Shown here piece after piece: positions 32,607 to 43,992 of a stretch of DNA of 64,000 nucleotides. The stretch is from Phialophora verrucosa. Lineage: Eukaryota > Ascomycota > Eurotiomycetes > Chaetothyriales > Herpotrichiellaceae. The notes beneath the pieces are model-generated. The model had not been told where the DNA came from and searched no databases. It saw only the letters and a program-made list of their open reading frames with translations. Both the position numbers and the translations under genes were made by a program. The DNA is taken from the NCBI GenBank assembly GCA_002099365.1, contig MSED01000005.1, forward strand, positions 2,381,036 to 2,445,035, in the 5' to 3' direction. Position 1 is the first letter of the stretch, and each line of letters opens with the position of its first letter.

Positions 32607-34004
32607 TCACAGCCGACAAAAAGTCTCGACCGCGACTTTGGTGTCCTCCTTCGTTTCCTTCACCAGGCCACTCACGGCTCTGAAATTCCCGTCCTTCGCA
32701 TCCCCGACCAACTCGAACAGGAGGCTCTCACTCGTCGTGACTGTCGCGCCTTCCCGCGCCAGGCGATGCAAGGCCACCGGCCTCTCAGCCGCATTGCAGC
32801 TCGACACCCCGTCCGCCAAGACATAGACCCTGTGGCCTTGGGAAAGGAGGTCCAGCGTCGTCTGGGTGACGCAGATGTGCGTCTCGATCCCCACCAGGAA
32901 GACCGACAGTTTCCCATTGCCAGCGGGCAGCTTCGCCAGGTGGGTTTGGAGGTCCGGGACCAGCATGCTGAATGCGGTCTTGTCGATCGGAGAGGCCGTC
33001 TTCTCAGGCAGCAGCGAAGCGACCTCTTCGACCGTGTTGCCCAGGCGCGCGGCGTTCTGCGTCGTCACGAAGATGGGAATGTCGAGGATTTTGGCTATAC
33101 CCAGAGAGAAAGGGGAGGAAGATGTGAGTCTATTGTTTCGAACTACGCCGAGCCAAAAGCCAAAAGCCAAGCCAGAGAACTGAAACCCATCAAAGAGCTC
33201 AAGGACGTACTAGGGACACTTACCCGCTTTGACCATCTTCTGACTCGTCTTGATCCTGTGGCAGAACGCAAGCGTGTCAGCAGTGGCTTGGCTCGGCTTT
33301 CGAGGAAGTTACGGAGTGAAGCGAAATAATAATTATTGCTCTGAGCGACAAAGCAAAGGGGGGGGATCAACATACACCTTGTCAAACTCCCAGATCGCGC
33401 CCCTGAACTTCTCCTGCACATCGCAAATAAACAACACCGGGTTCGCGATCCGTTTGCTGTTCACAGACATGCTGGTGACGCCGTCGTCGTCCGATCCCCT
33501 CTTATTGTCGGATTCCTCTAGAAATAATACGCCAACCTCTTTCCTGGGAGCTGACGTCTTCCGGATAAATGGATGGGCCTTGCTGCGCACGAGGTGCCTT
33601 CGAATAACTGAGCGAGCGTCAAATTCGGACTCGGACTTGGCTTCGGGACCGGACCCTGCGTCTGCGTTCGTCGGCCTGGTTCCTATGAAACTGCCGTCGT
33701 CCACTGACGAAGGTCTCGCCTGCGAGGGCCGCGACGTAGCTGGAACTAGAGTGTCTGAGACGAAACTGTCGAAAAGAAGCGCCTCTTGCGTCCTGGTGGC
33801 CGACTTCTGGGCTTGGCCTGCCGTAACAGCTTCCGGGAGCAGGATCTCGCTGGTCGGCACTGATCGGACTGTAACAGTTTCGTTGGGGCGTCGATTTCGA
33901 GCAAAGGCCGGGGCAGAGATGCTGAATACCCGTCGTGTGGTTTTTGCGCAGGGGATCTGTAGACCTAGACACAATCTCGACCTAAAAATGACGACTGGTT
34001 GCAT
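32607..34004 (-). CDS. Isochorismatase-family hydrolase (ISOC-like), probably mitochondrial
   Basis: Three exons: complement 33376-34004, 33224-33255 (only 32 nt) and 32607-33094, in phase, 382 residues. The introns are 120 and 129 nt with donors GTATGT and GTAAGT. Splicing yields VLFICDVQEKFRG...DKVIKTSQKMVKAAKILDIP, the family's first block. The cysteine-hydrolase triad is complete: D195, K259 and C295 (GIETHICVTQT). The closest pattern is the ISOC1/2-type proteins, whose natural substrates are unclear. The catalytic domain occupies only residues 185-382. Before it is a mitochondrial-type presequence (SRLCLGLQIPCAKTTRR) and a low-complexity linker. An alternative ATG at 34091 would add 29 residues. 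A TATAA lies on the minus strand at 34021-34025, so the true start is uncertain. Confidence 0.88.
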
Positions 34005-34091
34005 TGGGGAGGAGCTGATGTTATAAAGGCCTTCAATCAGTCCAAGGTGAAAAGTCGGGGAAGATCGGGCCAACGGGAGGTTCGCCGTCAT

Positions 34092-34428
34092 CGAAGCGGG
34101 CTCGGGGCGGGCCTGGAGCGGCAGATCTATTCTCCGCTCTCCGCAGCTCAATTTGAAAATCGAATTCTTCTTTTGATTCTGTGCTCGGGTGGCTATGTCT
34201 GGACTCTAACTGCCCTCGATATCCCCCATGCTGCCAGGTTTTCATGTCTCACCAATAGAATACAGCTTGACCTCAGCCCAATCCTCCTCTCTCGCTAGAG
34301 GTCCTCCGCCATCATCTTCGTCCGCAAGCCTCATTGTCTTCGTCAAGTGCCCACTTATGAATCTGCAATCTCCAGAGCCGGAGCCAATTGTCGTAGCCAA
34401 AACTTCCATCCGTGGACCTGAATGTATC
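34092..34428. other. Short intergenic region
   Basis: Promoter side of the isochorismatase gene and 3' end of the retropepsin-like gene. No feature seen. Confidence 0.4.
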
Positions 34429-36163
34429 TCAACCATTCGCTGTCGTCCTACGTTGCGGTCCCGTGTTCAACCATCCGAAAGCAGTGCCCGAGCCAATTGG
34501 GTTAGACTTTGAAGTCGGAGTGGGCAGTGGAGCTTTTGTCTCCCCTGCTGAATCAGGCACCTTCGCAGCTTCACCCGGTCTGGAGGGTGATGTGTCTGCA
34601 CCGTTAGGAGTAGTGGCTGAAGAAGAAGGATTTCTGGTCGCATTGGCCATTGTCTTTCCGGGCCGCAGGATTTTCATGGTTCTTTGCGTTTGAGGTCTCG
34701 CGTAGGTAGATGAAGGTTGTTTCGAGCTCGCCTCGTTCAGGGCCGTAGAGGACACAGACCGCCACGAGTTGGACCATACTCCGGACTTGGACATCGGCGT
34801 CGTGAAGGACTTCTCACTCCCAGTGGTCGACTTTGAGTCATCGGCTGGCTTGGACTGACCCAGATCCAGGCTGGATCTGGTCGAGAGCTCAGTAGGTTGC
34901 TCTATTCTGCGACCGTCTTCAGGTTCAGAGGTCGTAGCACTGGCTGGAGCAGCAGTAGGCGAAACAATGGGTTGTGCCGTGCGCACTCTTTCGGGTCGGC
35001 CTATCACTCCCACTGGGGAAGTTGGAGGGGGCAAAACAGCATCTATCGACGACGACTGAGGACGAGAGGCCGTGCACAGATGTTTGAAAGAGGCATCATC
35101 CTCTGGTCTGCAGAGTGGAATGGAAAGCTGATTCCGTTCCTCGTCGAATATCATCATCTTGTCCTGAGAGAATAGAATATCGCCGTTGTGCGATCTCAAG
35201 ACGTCACTACCCAAGATAACCTGGATCGAGGGGTCCGGAACCAGCTGATCGCTGACAGTGAACTTGACCATCAAAGTAGGTATGGCTGGGGCTGGACTTC
35301 CAGATCTGACGGCCGCGAGGGAGTGGATTTTGGCTTCGGTCAAATAGACTGGCAGACGGATTGTACGATACTCTCCGTCATCAGTTATTGAGTTTGTTAA
35401 ACCGAGCTTGCAGAGGAGTGGGTAGCTGACTGAAGAAATGGTGGATCCTGTACATACAGCAGCATACAGAAGTGAGCTGTTGGAGAAGGATTGCGTCAGC
35501 CAACAGCGAATGATGGCCGGGCATGGACCTAAGATGAAGAACCCCGGCGGAGGGTTGCCCGAAACTCGGGGTGAGTTGTGTATTGAACCAAGTAGGCGAC
35601 TCTGTTCAAGCCCGAAGCTGTTTGTCCGACCGAACCCAGTGGCCGTCGGTCTCCCATCGGATCGGTGTGACAGAGATCTTTCAGAGAGTGCATGACCACC
35701 CAGTCCACTGCCTGTCCGCGCAGGGAGTTCTATGGACTGTCTCGATGAACCGTAGTGGTTATTTGCGCTCTCATCAAACCGAACGGAATTGGCCCTGGAC
35801 GCGGCTGCTCTTCTGGGGTCGTCCGTCGTGTCCAGGGTCAAGGAACTGATCATGGGATCGGCGTCGAAGTTGCGGAAGGCCTCAGCGGCAGGATTGAGGG
35901 TCGAGTCTAGGTCCGTCAGCGGAGAGCATACCTAGTGGCCAGAGGGAGATCGGCTTACCATGATGCGAAGACCCCAGAGGAAAGGGCGAAGTCGAACCCC
36001 AAAGGCTTCTGGGTCGACTTCCGTCCGGGGTCTTGGACTCCAGGCGCATGATTCGGTCAGAATGGACGGCTTGAGTCGCAGATAGGTCATTCAGCGTCTC
36101 TTGAATGCGCCAAAGTTCGTCCCTGGTGGCAAATTCTCGTGTATCCATAGCCGTCAAGCGCAT
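34429..36163 (-). CDS. Retropepsin-like fold protein with degenerate active site, coiled-coil N-terminus
   Basis: Exons are complement 35959-36163 and 34429-35906; the 53-bp intervening intron (35907-35958 with GTAAGC...CCTAG) keeps phase and gives 560 residues. Residues about 5-45 form a short helical coil (RDELWRIQETLNDLS, VHSDRIMRLE). The centre has the order seen in Ddi1-type and retroviral-type aspartyl proteases: AAVCTGSTISSVSYPLLCKLG (about 218-237), then strands (TLMVKFTV) and ILGSDVLRSHNG (about 299-310). The normal D-(T/S)-G-(A/S) is here C220-T-G-S, so the catalytic Asp is absent. The C-terminal 200 residues are Ser/Thr/Pro-rich. Similar fungal proteins are sometimes annotated as ubiquitin hydrolase 19, which I see no support for. 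Likely a binding or scaffold role. Confidence 0.65.
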
Positions 36164-38956
36164 CCACCTTGTAAAGGCATGAGGTCGGGAAGTATCGATC
36201 GCAAGACGGTTCTTGCAGTGGCCCCAATGCTCTCCTGGCTTGCCCAGCCCGGCCGGGCCCTTTCACCAGATATATCACTCAATCAGGACCCTCAATATGT
36301 CATTTGATTGCTGGTTTGCCTTCTCTTTCCTTGTGGGCGATGGGTCAGGCAAGGGTGGTCAAAGAATGCGCCAAGGTTTGCGCGAGAGAGGCTCCAAAGT
36401 GGTCTTTGATTGCGTTTCAACGCGGGGATAATACACAGCAACTATTTCCGCGGTCACTGGATCAAGCAGAAATAATGGTACTCTTGCGGCAGCGGGAGGG
36501 CGGACAGGAGAAGAGGTGATGTTGGACAGGTGAAAGAAGTGGGATGAGGAGAGGAATAATCGGTGACGGCTTTGTTTGCGATCGTGTGTCTCGCAATGCC
36601 GGAATATGTTGGCTACTGCGCGCGGTCGACCTTGACTAGCACTTGACTGACAGCTCGGTAGGCAGCTATGGAAGCAGCGATGATATTACAGAGCAAAGAA
36701 TTCGGAGCCAACTGCGACCATTGAACGTGTTCGAGCAAAAGATGACCCGCGACATGCACGACTCAAATATGCGCCGTATAATTACCGCATGCTTCTACGG
36801 TGGAGTTTATGGTTTGTTAGGCGCCGACTTCCAGCTGCTTGACCGAGTTCGAAGGCGCCGGCCATCAAATGTCGAATCTCATCCATTGTCAACCCTGCTA
36901 TGCATCTGAACGTCCGACTGCCCGAGTATTTATTTGACCTCTCTTCTTTGCCATGGATCTCCTCGATGCCCATCAAGGGCAATTCAACGAAAGTCGTGAC
37001 CTCCTTCTTGTACTCGACCTTGTGCAACTTCATCGCTTCGGATTAGGATACCCTCCAGACCAATGCGAGCACAAAAACATCCCAAAAGTCCGAGGCTGTT
37101 GAGTGCTTCACTCTAGCCCTCATCCCATGCCTGCAGGACCGCCTGAAGAGATCTTGTTGCCACGATGTCTGCACCAACAATAGCTTCCTGACCATCGACC
37201 GTCGCGCCAGGTTCGTCCGGCACCGTTGTGTCATTGTTCCGGTGACAGTCATTCATCACTTTCGCCATGGTCATTCTGTACCAGTGAGCTAGCGGTTCGA
37301 CGAACAAAGTCCTATTATTGAACATCTCTGTGACAGGCACAGTAGCAACACCGTGCCGTAGTGCAGTTAGAGAGCCTGATGCTACTCATTTTGCGGAGAC
37401 TCGGGCTCAACCTACAGCTGCGTTGTCCTGACGGAATGCAGAACACTGTCTGGGTTTAAGGGTCAAGTTGCCGAAAGAATCTTGCGTCCCAGGGACAACC
37501 TGGGGTGAGGAGAGAAGGTCGTATAACGTCAAGCTGAGGTTCGCCTCGGCAACGCCGGAATTAACGCCAAAAGAGACGATTTAAAGCATTGATGGCAGAA
37601 GTATCGTTTGCACGAGAGAGCTGATCAAAGAGAAAGGTGGCGCAAGTAGTATGGAGATCGTTGGAGCCATACTCATAGTAGTCGCGTCCGAAGACGAGGG
37701 CACAAGCAGTCACGTTGTTGAGGATGATTCTGGCTTATTGTGCTCGAGTGGTCCCGGTATCTTACCATCGACCTTTCTCAACGTCTGCTTTGGGCGGCTC
37801 GTAGAGCTGGAAGTACCCACGAGACATTTGGCTTCTACCCTTCCTCAATCCTGAAAAATATGACAGTCGTTGGGGTATCGGGCCAAAGTGCGGGTACTGA
37901 TATGGTCGATGATGCTGGGGACGTGGCGCAGAGCTGAACGCGCCTTATTTACGACTTCCGAATCTAGCAACCGTGGCACTTCTGACCGGTTGCGAAGTGC
38001 CAGCACACGAGCGACCTGTCTATGACTGACATAAGTTATGATTTATCTAGACATTTGGCATGAAGCTGTCTACAAATGAGTACGTACACCTATTCCGTAT
38101 GCTTGCTGACAGCGGTTGTAAATATAATGACAAGGCCCTGTGTGACGAGTTGTTATCAGCACCCACGTTGACAGCCATCGGAGACCTGCACGGCGATGTA
38201 ACCCTTCGACACACTATGTACATAGTCCCGAGTAGTCTGGCATTCCATCATACCTTCTCGAACACAACCATGTCCAGATGTGGAGAGTCTTTGGACTCCC
38301 CTTATGAAGGCCGTCAAACCTCGCCAGTGGCAATCTAGGCCCATCTTTCGGCTACCAGCTGAAGTCGCTCAGGTCATGATTCACTCCCCTTTACCTTCTT
38401 TCCCCGGCCAAATACTCTGGAGAATGGTTCACGTGTAGCAGATACCTCCGCGAAAAGCGGTCTGCGCACGGCACACTCATCGCTCGGCTCTCCCCATCGC
38501 CTCGGATAACGAGAATGCACCGACCGAAAAGCCACGCCCGTGCCGACAAGGTAAGGTGCTCCTGAGAAACAGTACGAACTAATAATTACCCCGGATCTAA
38601 GTAGGTCTTTTAAGCGAGTGACGGCGGGGCAGCCCACGGGGTAATACGAGTCTGACGAGCTTCGGGCAAGAATGTGCAGCAACTACTAACTTCTATAATT
38701 CATGCCTTTGTCCCTGATGATGCTGTTGTTAGAAAGCACGGTCAGAAGGTCACCAACCGGCTCAGCTCCGATCCAGGACCTACTTAACTACTTACTCCAT
38801 GAACGACACACCTACCGTCTCGCGCCGTTCAAAAATCCATCGACAGAGACACACACCAACTAGTCAGTGAAGTTTGAGAAGTACGCGCGTCACCATCGCG
38901 GGATATTATCCACAGACCGTTGACTTTTGTCTTACCTGTCCGCCGCCCTCGTCAAG
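36164..38956. other. Gene-poor region, 2.8 kb
   Basis: No intact gene can be supported. A reverse-strand stretch at about 36900-37340 has a weak resemblance to a broken GNAT acetyltransferase (see findings). Other open frames are short, without domains and inconsistent in composition. This is the longest gene-free stretch in the window and borders the possible metabolic locus. Confidence 0.5.
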
Positions 38957-39354
38957 ATGGCTTCCCCCATGGAGATATCCCTCCCGCCCGTCCCAGAGGA
39001 CGAGTTCTGTCTCTACGCAGACGTGAGTGTCTGTCTTCCCTCTGATTTGGATCCTCCTCCGTGGATGCCTGACAGACAAATGCAAAGTGTTAGGCGAAGG
39101 AAGGCAAGGCCGATGAACTCGAACGGTTGATCCGCGTCTTGGTTCGACTGGTGGAATCGGAGTCCGGAACGTTGGAGTACTCCATCTCGCGCGACCACGA
39201 GGATCCGAATCATTTCTTCGTCTTTGAGCGGTACAGCGGCCGGGACGCGTTCGACAAGCACTGTGCCAGTCCGGAGTATCAGGACTTGCTCGTGTCGGGG
39301 ACCTTTGCGAGCCCTCCAAAGCCAAAGGTGTTGAAGCAGCTGAAGGCCATCTGA
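38957..39354 (+). CDS. Antibiotic biosynthesis monooxygenase (ABM)-domain protein
   Basis: Exons are 38957-39022 and 39094-39354; the 71-nt intron (GTGAGT...GTTAG) is phase 0 and gives 108 residues. The ABM dimeric alpha/beta-barrel pattern is clear: a first strand (CLYADAKEGK), helix LERLIRVLVRLVESE, then GTLEYSISRD, HFFVFERYSG, DAFDKHCASPEYQDLL. Members act as cofactor-less monooxygenases on aromatic polyketides or quinones, or degrade haem; many fungal ones are uncharacterised stress proteins. The neighbourhood (MFS, SDR and EthD genes) favours an aromatic-compound role, which is inference. Confidence 0.85.
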
Positions 39355-39773
39355 GGGTGGGTGCGGGTAGATGCCACTACAATAGCTCAATTTGATCGAT
39401 ACAACGCGATACCGACGTCTCGAGGCATGCAATGGAATGACATTGTAGGGCCACATTACGCACCGCTCTCGGCATTTCCGTTGCAGGTAAGAAAAGTTCG
39501 AGGCCTGAGAAAACGGTTCAGGTGTCGTGATTTGACACCAGCGACGTTTCAACTCATAGTAAAATATGGTTAAAGGGGTCCAGGCAACGTAAAAACTAGG
39601 GTGAGGAAGCACGAATGGCCAAGGACATTATTCACCCAGGAACCACTTGTGCCTATATGTCCCTCAGCAAGCTCCGTCCTACTACCACCTCTCCACAACC
39701 CGAGCAGCACAACCATCCGCCACCGATCCACCTTTCACTGCTAACCTAACATACACTGTCCTGATATTCCTCT
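39355..39773. other. Convergent intergenic region
   Basis: Between ABM and the MFS transporter; no feature seen. Confidence 0.4.
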
Positions 39774-41516
39774 TCACGCCGACCCCGGATATTTCAGTGG
39801 ACCGCCCTTGACCCTGAGCCTCTCTCCATAATAGTAGATGTACGTCAGAATGCCGCCCGCCGCGACCACCACGGCAGCTTGCGTGCCGAAACTGGCACCA
39901 TAGCCCACCCGCAAGCCCCACGGCTGTTGGAAATACCCGACAGCAAAGCCGCCCATGACACGCATGAAGTTGACAAACGCCGAAACCTCGCCGGAAGCGT
40001 GCGGGTAGCATTCCAGAGCGTACGCGGTGATGGCAACGCTGGAGAGCATGGCCCCGAAGATGTAGATTCCCCAGCCAAACGCGATCCCCAGCCAAACGCG
40101 ATCCCCAGCCAGTGGAGGTGATGCTCGAAGCTTTGTCCGATGAGGACCAGGCCCGGCACCATGATGATAGTCCCAAGGTATGTAACGGGCAGCCGAGCTT
40201 CGGGCTTGAAAAGACCCTCGTGCCGCCTGGTGTACCTTGCAGCAATCCAGTCGTTCAGCCAGTGTCCAAGGGCTTCGCCCAGCGAAACCCCTATCGCAGG
40301 TGCAAAGTAGATGAAGCCAGAAGCTTTCGGGCCGAAACCGTAGCCTCCCACGTCCGCTGGCGTACCAAGGAGGACAGCAGCCGTGATGTTGACGCCGGTA
40401 GCCCACATGAAATAGAAACAGAAGTATAGCAGGATCGGCAGCATGAGCGGTTTGATCAGTACGGCCCAAAGCCTGCCGAACGTGGGCAGAATTTCCATGA
40501 AATAGCCCTTGTGGTGCCTGATTTGCCACGTCCCGACCACCCGCTGCCATCTGGCGCCCCGTGGAGGCTGGTCTTCGATCGAAAGATCCCTTCGATACCA
40601 CGTTTCATCCAGGAAGATGACCACCAGGATAAGGTCGAGGCATGTGGATGCTAGGGCCAGCCAGTATGGCGGGCGCCACTGGTCACCTAGTCCGGCGATC
40701 ATGAAGTTGCCGACCATCGGACCGATGTACGGGGTGACATAGTAGAAAAACAGCCAGATGCCGATCTTGCGGGCGTGTTCATGTAGGAAGAAGATGTCCT
40801 TGATATAGCACAGCGTCGTGACCTGGTATACTGTAAGGGTGGCACCATGCAGAGCACGCAACGCATAGAAGGTCTCAAAATCATCGGTCAAGCAGATGCC
40901 GAGGGTGAAGAGGACGCTGGCGAGGACGGTCCAAAACACGACGGGTGCGCGGCCCCAGAAGTAGCTGGGAGGAATGGCAAGTACGCCTCCAATCCCACTA
41001 GGTAAAGGGTCAGAATTCCTGCAGAGACCGGGAGAGTAAACGCAGACTTACACCATGATCACAGCAAGATTCGTGGTGAAGTTCATCTCATTGTACGATT
41101 TGTTCCAATGAACCGCCTGGGGGAGAATCGCCGGGAAACCGATACACAGACTGAAGTCGCCGTTGCCCGCCAGTATCGATGTCGTGAGTAGAACAGCGTG
41201 TTTCTTCCACCATGGCCAGTTGAGTGGATATTCCGGATCCTCACTTGGTTGCGGAACGAGAACGGTCTGCCTTCCTTCAGTCACTGTGCAAGCAGTGGTG
41301 AACGCGAATACATACACGGCCATCTTGCGCTAATTTCAATGTCGTATCCGCACCATCCTTGGTGTTGATGGTGAGAAGTACACCTTCCCCTCCTTGAGCC
41401 GCTTCGTCGGTCGCGATGTGATGCTCTTCGTGAGCTATCACGGGCAATTTTTCGTCCATGGTTTCGTGGTAGTCGACACGGCATTCCCCTTGCGAGTGAT
41501 CTTGTGATGGGCTCAT
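39774..41516 (-). pseudogene. MFS drug/metabolite transporter (DHA1-type), frame broken by a 17-bp duplication
   Basis: Exons are complement 41316-41516, 41052-41266 and 39774-40997. Introns of 49 nt (GTATGT...GGCAG) and 54 nt (GTAAGT...CCTAG) give LKLAQDGRTVLVPQPSEDP and NLAVIMVGIGGVLAIPPSY, typical of fungal DHA1 exporters with the PLNWPWWKKH entry to span 1. Within exon 3 the sequence is frame-correct down to HHLHWLGIAFGW; at 40069-40110 a 17-bp unit is present in two full copies plus 8 bp. The conserved continuation GIYIFGAMLSSVAITAYAL and the last spans lie in another frame. Taking away one 17-bp unit restores exactly 541 codons including the stop. As read, the protein ends early with an unrelated tail of about 75 residues, losing the last spans. 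Confidence 0.75.
40069..40110. repeat. 17-bp tandem duplication inside the MFS transporter gene
   Basis: Unit CCCCAGCCAAACGCGAT at 40069-40085 and 40086-40102, followed by CCCCAGCC at 40103-40110. A GGCTGGGGA motif that occurs naturally twice in the coding strand, 17 bp apart, would permit slippage that adds one unit. Confidence 0.95.
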
Positions 41517-42381
41517 GTTTTGAAGCCGAGTAAGATGTGCATTGGAATATCAATCAAGGATTCGTGCAGGACGGGAGCTTCGACCTGGGCATTTCGCTGT
41601 TCAAATGGGCCCAGGAAGAGCCGTCTTAGCCTTAGACTACATCTCCCAGGACCGTGCGAGAATCTCGTGCTTGACATTACCCCGTGCCATCCGATCGCGC
41701 CTCGTGCCGGAATAGATGGTGCTCCGGTGCGCAGGACAGACATTGCAAGACGCCGCTCATCGGGCCAATGTTTGTTAACCTAGGTGCCGACAAAGTAGAA
41801 AGTAGGATGGATCTAAGGGTCTCAAGCTTGGCCTTCCCAACCACCGTTGGAAGCCCTCGCTGCAGAGGTGTAGCAAGCTTCGCACCAAGTAGGTCTATCC
41901 AAACAAGAGGACACGGTCAGCACAACAAAACCGCGCCGACAGAGCACACCGAGATCTGCGAAACAGTGCCGAGGTCAGGCTGAGTCAAGGGACAAGGCTT
42001 AGACCGGCCAAAATACGAACACGATAGTCCGGGGGTAGCGTGGGGATGGAGCTCCATCTGGCGCCCCTTCATGGCGGAGTCTTGAGTTCAGCATGTGGGT
42101 GCGGCGCTCTTGGGCATTCTGCCCACCCCAGAGAAGACACTCCTACCACGAAGCGAGTAACAGAGCTGTCCGACGCTCGATGGCGGCATCAACTACAGTT
42201 TGCTCAAAGTGTTGGGCCGATACGAGAAAGAAGGAAGAGGCTACATGAACGTCGCTTATATTTCTGGTTGTTGCCAACAGGGAAATGATAGGCCTGACTC
42301 ATGTGAGCTTCAAACACGTGAGAACATGACTCAACACGTCTATACAGCATATCCTTAGTCTATGGCAGAGAGTAGAGCGGA
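41517..42381. other. Intergenic region, 0.9 kb
   Basis: Upstream of the MFS transporter and downstream of the SDR. No gene or motif seen. Confidence 0.45.
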
Positions 42382-43537
42382 CTAAGCCCGTTTCCTCACG
42401 ATATCTGGGAGCCCAGAAGGCTCACCATGTATGGTTTCGAAGTATGGATCGTAGACAGTAGTTGTCCGCTTCGAAACCTCGCCATCTGCGTACTCCGGCC
42501 GCTTCAAGACGAACTGCTGATCCCGAGAGCATTCGATAAACTCGCCGTTCAGAGATCGGTCATTCAAGCACCTCCAGTATGCGCTCACGATCGTCGAGGC
42601 CGGTGTTAGCCTGACATGCTATTAGGTAAACTCATATGTAGGGGATGTTCGAGAGATCTCGAGCACTTACGAATCCTCGCCGAAGGTGTCCCGCATATGC
42701 TGGCTTATGAACTGGGTTGGCACCACCCCAGGGCAGATTTACGGTAATGTTTTCTTTCTTTCTAGATCTTAGTATTACCCAGCACCAGTTGCCGTGCCAT
42801 ACTCACAAACTTCAAGTATGGTGCACATGCTCTAACGAAACCGTTGACCTATAGGGAGTGAGTGAGAGCATCGACGAACCCCACGTACTGCTGCGGACTT
42901 ACTCCAGCTTTCGCTCCAGAGTGTTCAGGAAACGACGCGACTGGGTGCACCGCGACCATACTGGAAGTTACAACAATAGTGCCGCCAGGTGTGGCATTTT
43001 GTCGCATAAAGTGGACAGCAAGTTGCACGCCGAAGATGGTAGCTTTGAGGCAAACATCCGTGCACGACAAGTCTGGTTCCGGAGGTAACCTGCAGCGCTA
43101 TCAGTAATGGCAAGCAAAGGGCTCTGATCCGATTGTACTCGGTTTTGTGACGCCACTTAAGGATATAGATCGAGCTTCTGTCGATGATGCCTGCGTTGGC
43201 ACAGAGCGCATCAAGACGTCCCCACTTCTGGAAAACGGCCAAAAATGTGTTCGCCTGCTCGTCATAGTGACTGATATCGCACTGGAGAAACGAGAAGTTC
43301 TCTCCCAGCTCATTGGCAAGCTTTTGGCCAAGCACTCTCTGAGCCGGAATATCAAAAGCTGCCACTTTCCAACCTTCGCTGATTAGTTTTCGTGTCAACT
43401 CTGCGCCGATGCCGGACTGCACGGTCTTTTGTCAGTTTGCAGCTGGCAGGATTCTCGGAGAGATCGTGAAAGTGTGTTTACCCAATGCTTACCACGCCTC
43501 CCGTAACTATGGCGACCTTTTCGCCCGACCTTGCCAT
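42382..43537 (-). CDS. Short-chain dehydrogenase (15-hydroxyprostaglandin-dehydrogenase-like), possibly frameshifted
   Basis: Six exons: complement 43493-43537, 43139-43416, 42903-43089, 42807-42848, a fifth ending at 42671, and 42382-42610. Conserved pieces are VAIVTGGVSGIGAEL, CDIS, LCANAGI, DLSCTDV, FGVQLAVHFMRQN, VTSSMVAVHPVASFPEHSGAKAG and VNGFVRACAPYLK. The exon ends SAYWRCLNDRSLNGEFIECS are typical. The catalytic Tyr of YxxxK is replaced by His in HSGAK. In exon 5 the KENITVN part and the CPGVVPTQF part are in different frames; about five bases (2 mod 3) seem missing near 42737. Splicing to a later acceptor (exon 5 as 42671-42711) keeps a 273-residue frame but deletes the conserved PGVVPT segment. 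Activity is doubtful. Confidence 0.65.
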
Positions 43538-43992
43538 GGCTGCTTGGAAGATCAGTAGTAGGAAACTCCAACGGGACGGACGGGGAGCAGACTCGAAGCC
43601 AGGACGAGGTATACCAGGCTTAATGACTTCCTTGCAAGGAAGGTTATCAGAATAGGAGAGCGCTGCCGATATCCACCTTAGCCCCAGATTCCCGGCTCCG
43701 GGATTCTCTCCACAGTATCCCCAGGCCGCGGGGAGAGACCTAGTAACCCCGGAGAGCGAAATCCCACCGAGACCCTGCAAATACACCGAACAACGCTAGA
43801 ACGTCTCGTAAGCGAGGCTATCGTCAAGGCATGGATTCAAAGCCTGGTCGAGCGTGGTGGAATGCCAACCATACAAAAACGTAATTTCAATCCTGCAGAC
43901 TGATCTCCCACCAGCCCCCCAAAGGTCGAAATCTTGCCAGCTTCCGTAACGTCCCTGTTCGACCGGCGAAGTGTTGTGTTCGTCTTCTCGAC
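43538..43992. other. Divergent promoter region
   Basis: Head-to-head spacer of 455 bp between the SDR and the EthD gene, which would suit co-regulation. No binding site is recognised. Confidence 0.45.

Noticed and set aside
36643..36909. 88-residue forward frame
   Set aside because: Starts at a non-ATG codon, has no similarity I can see, and overlaps the possible GNAT relic on the other strand.
41284..41317. 34-nt intron in the MFS transporter (GTGTAT...GCACAG)
   Set aside because: Too short for an ascomycete intron; the 49-nt GTATGT...GGCAG alternative gives the conserved DGRTVLVPQP junction.
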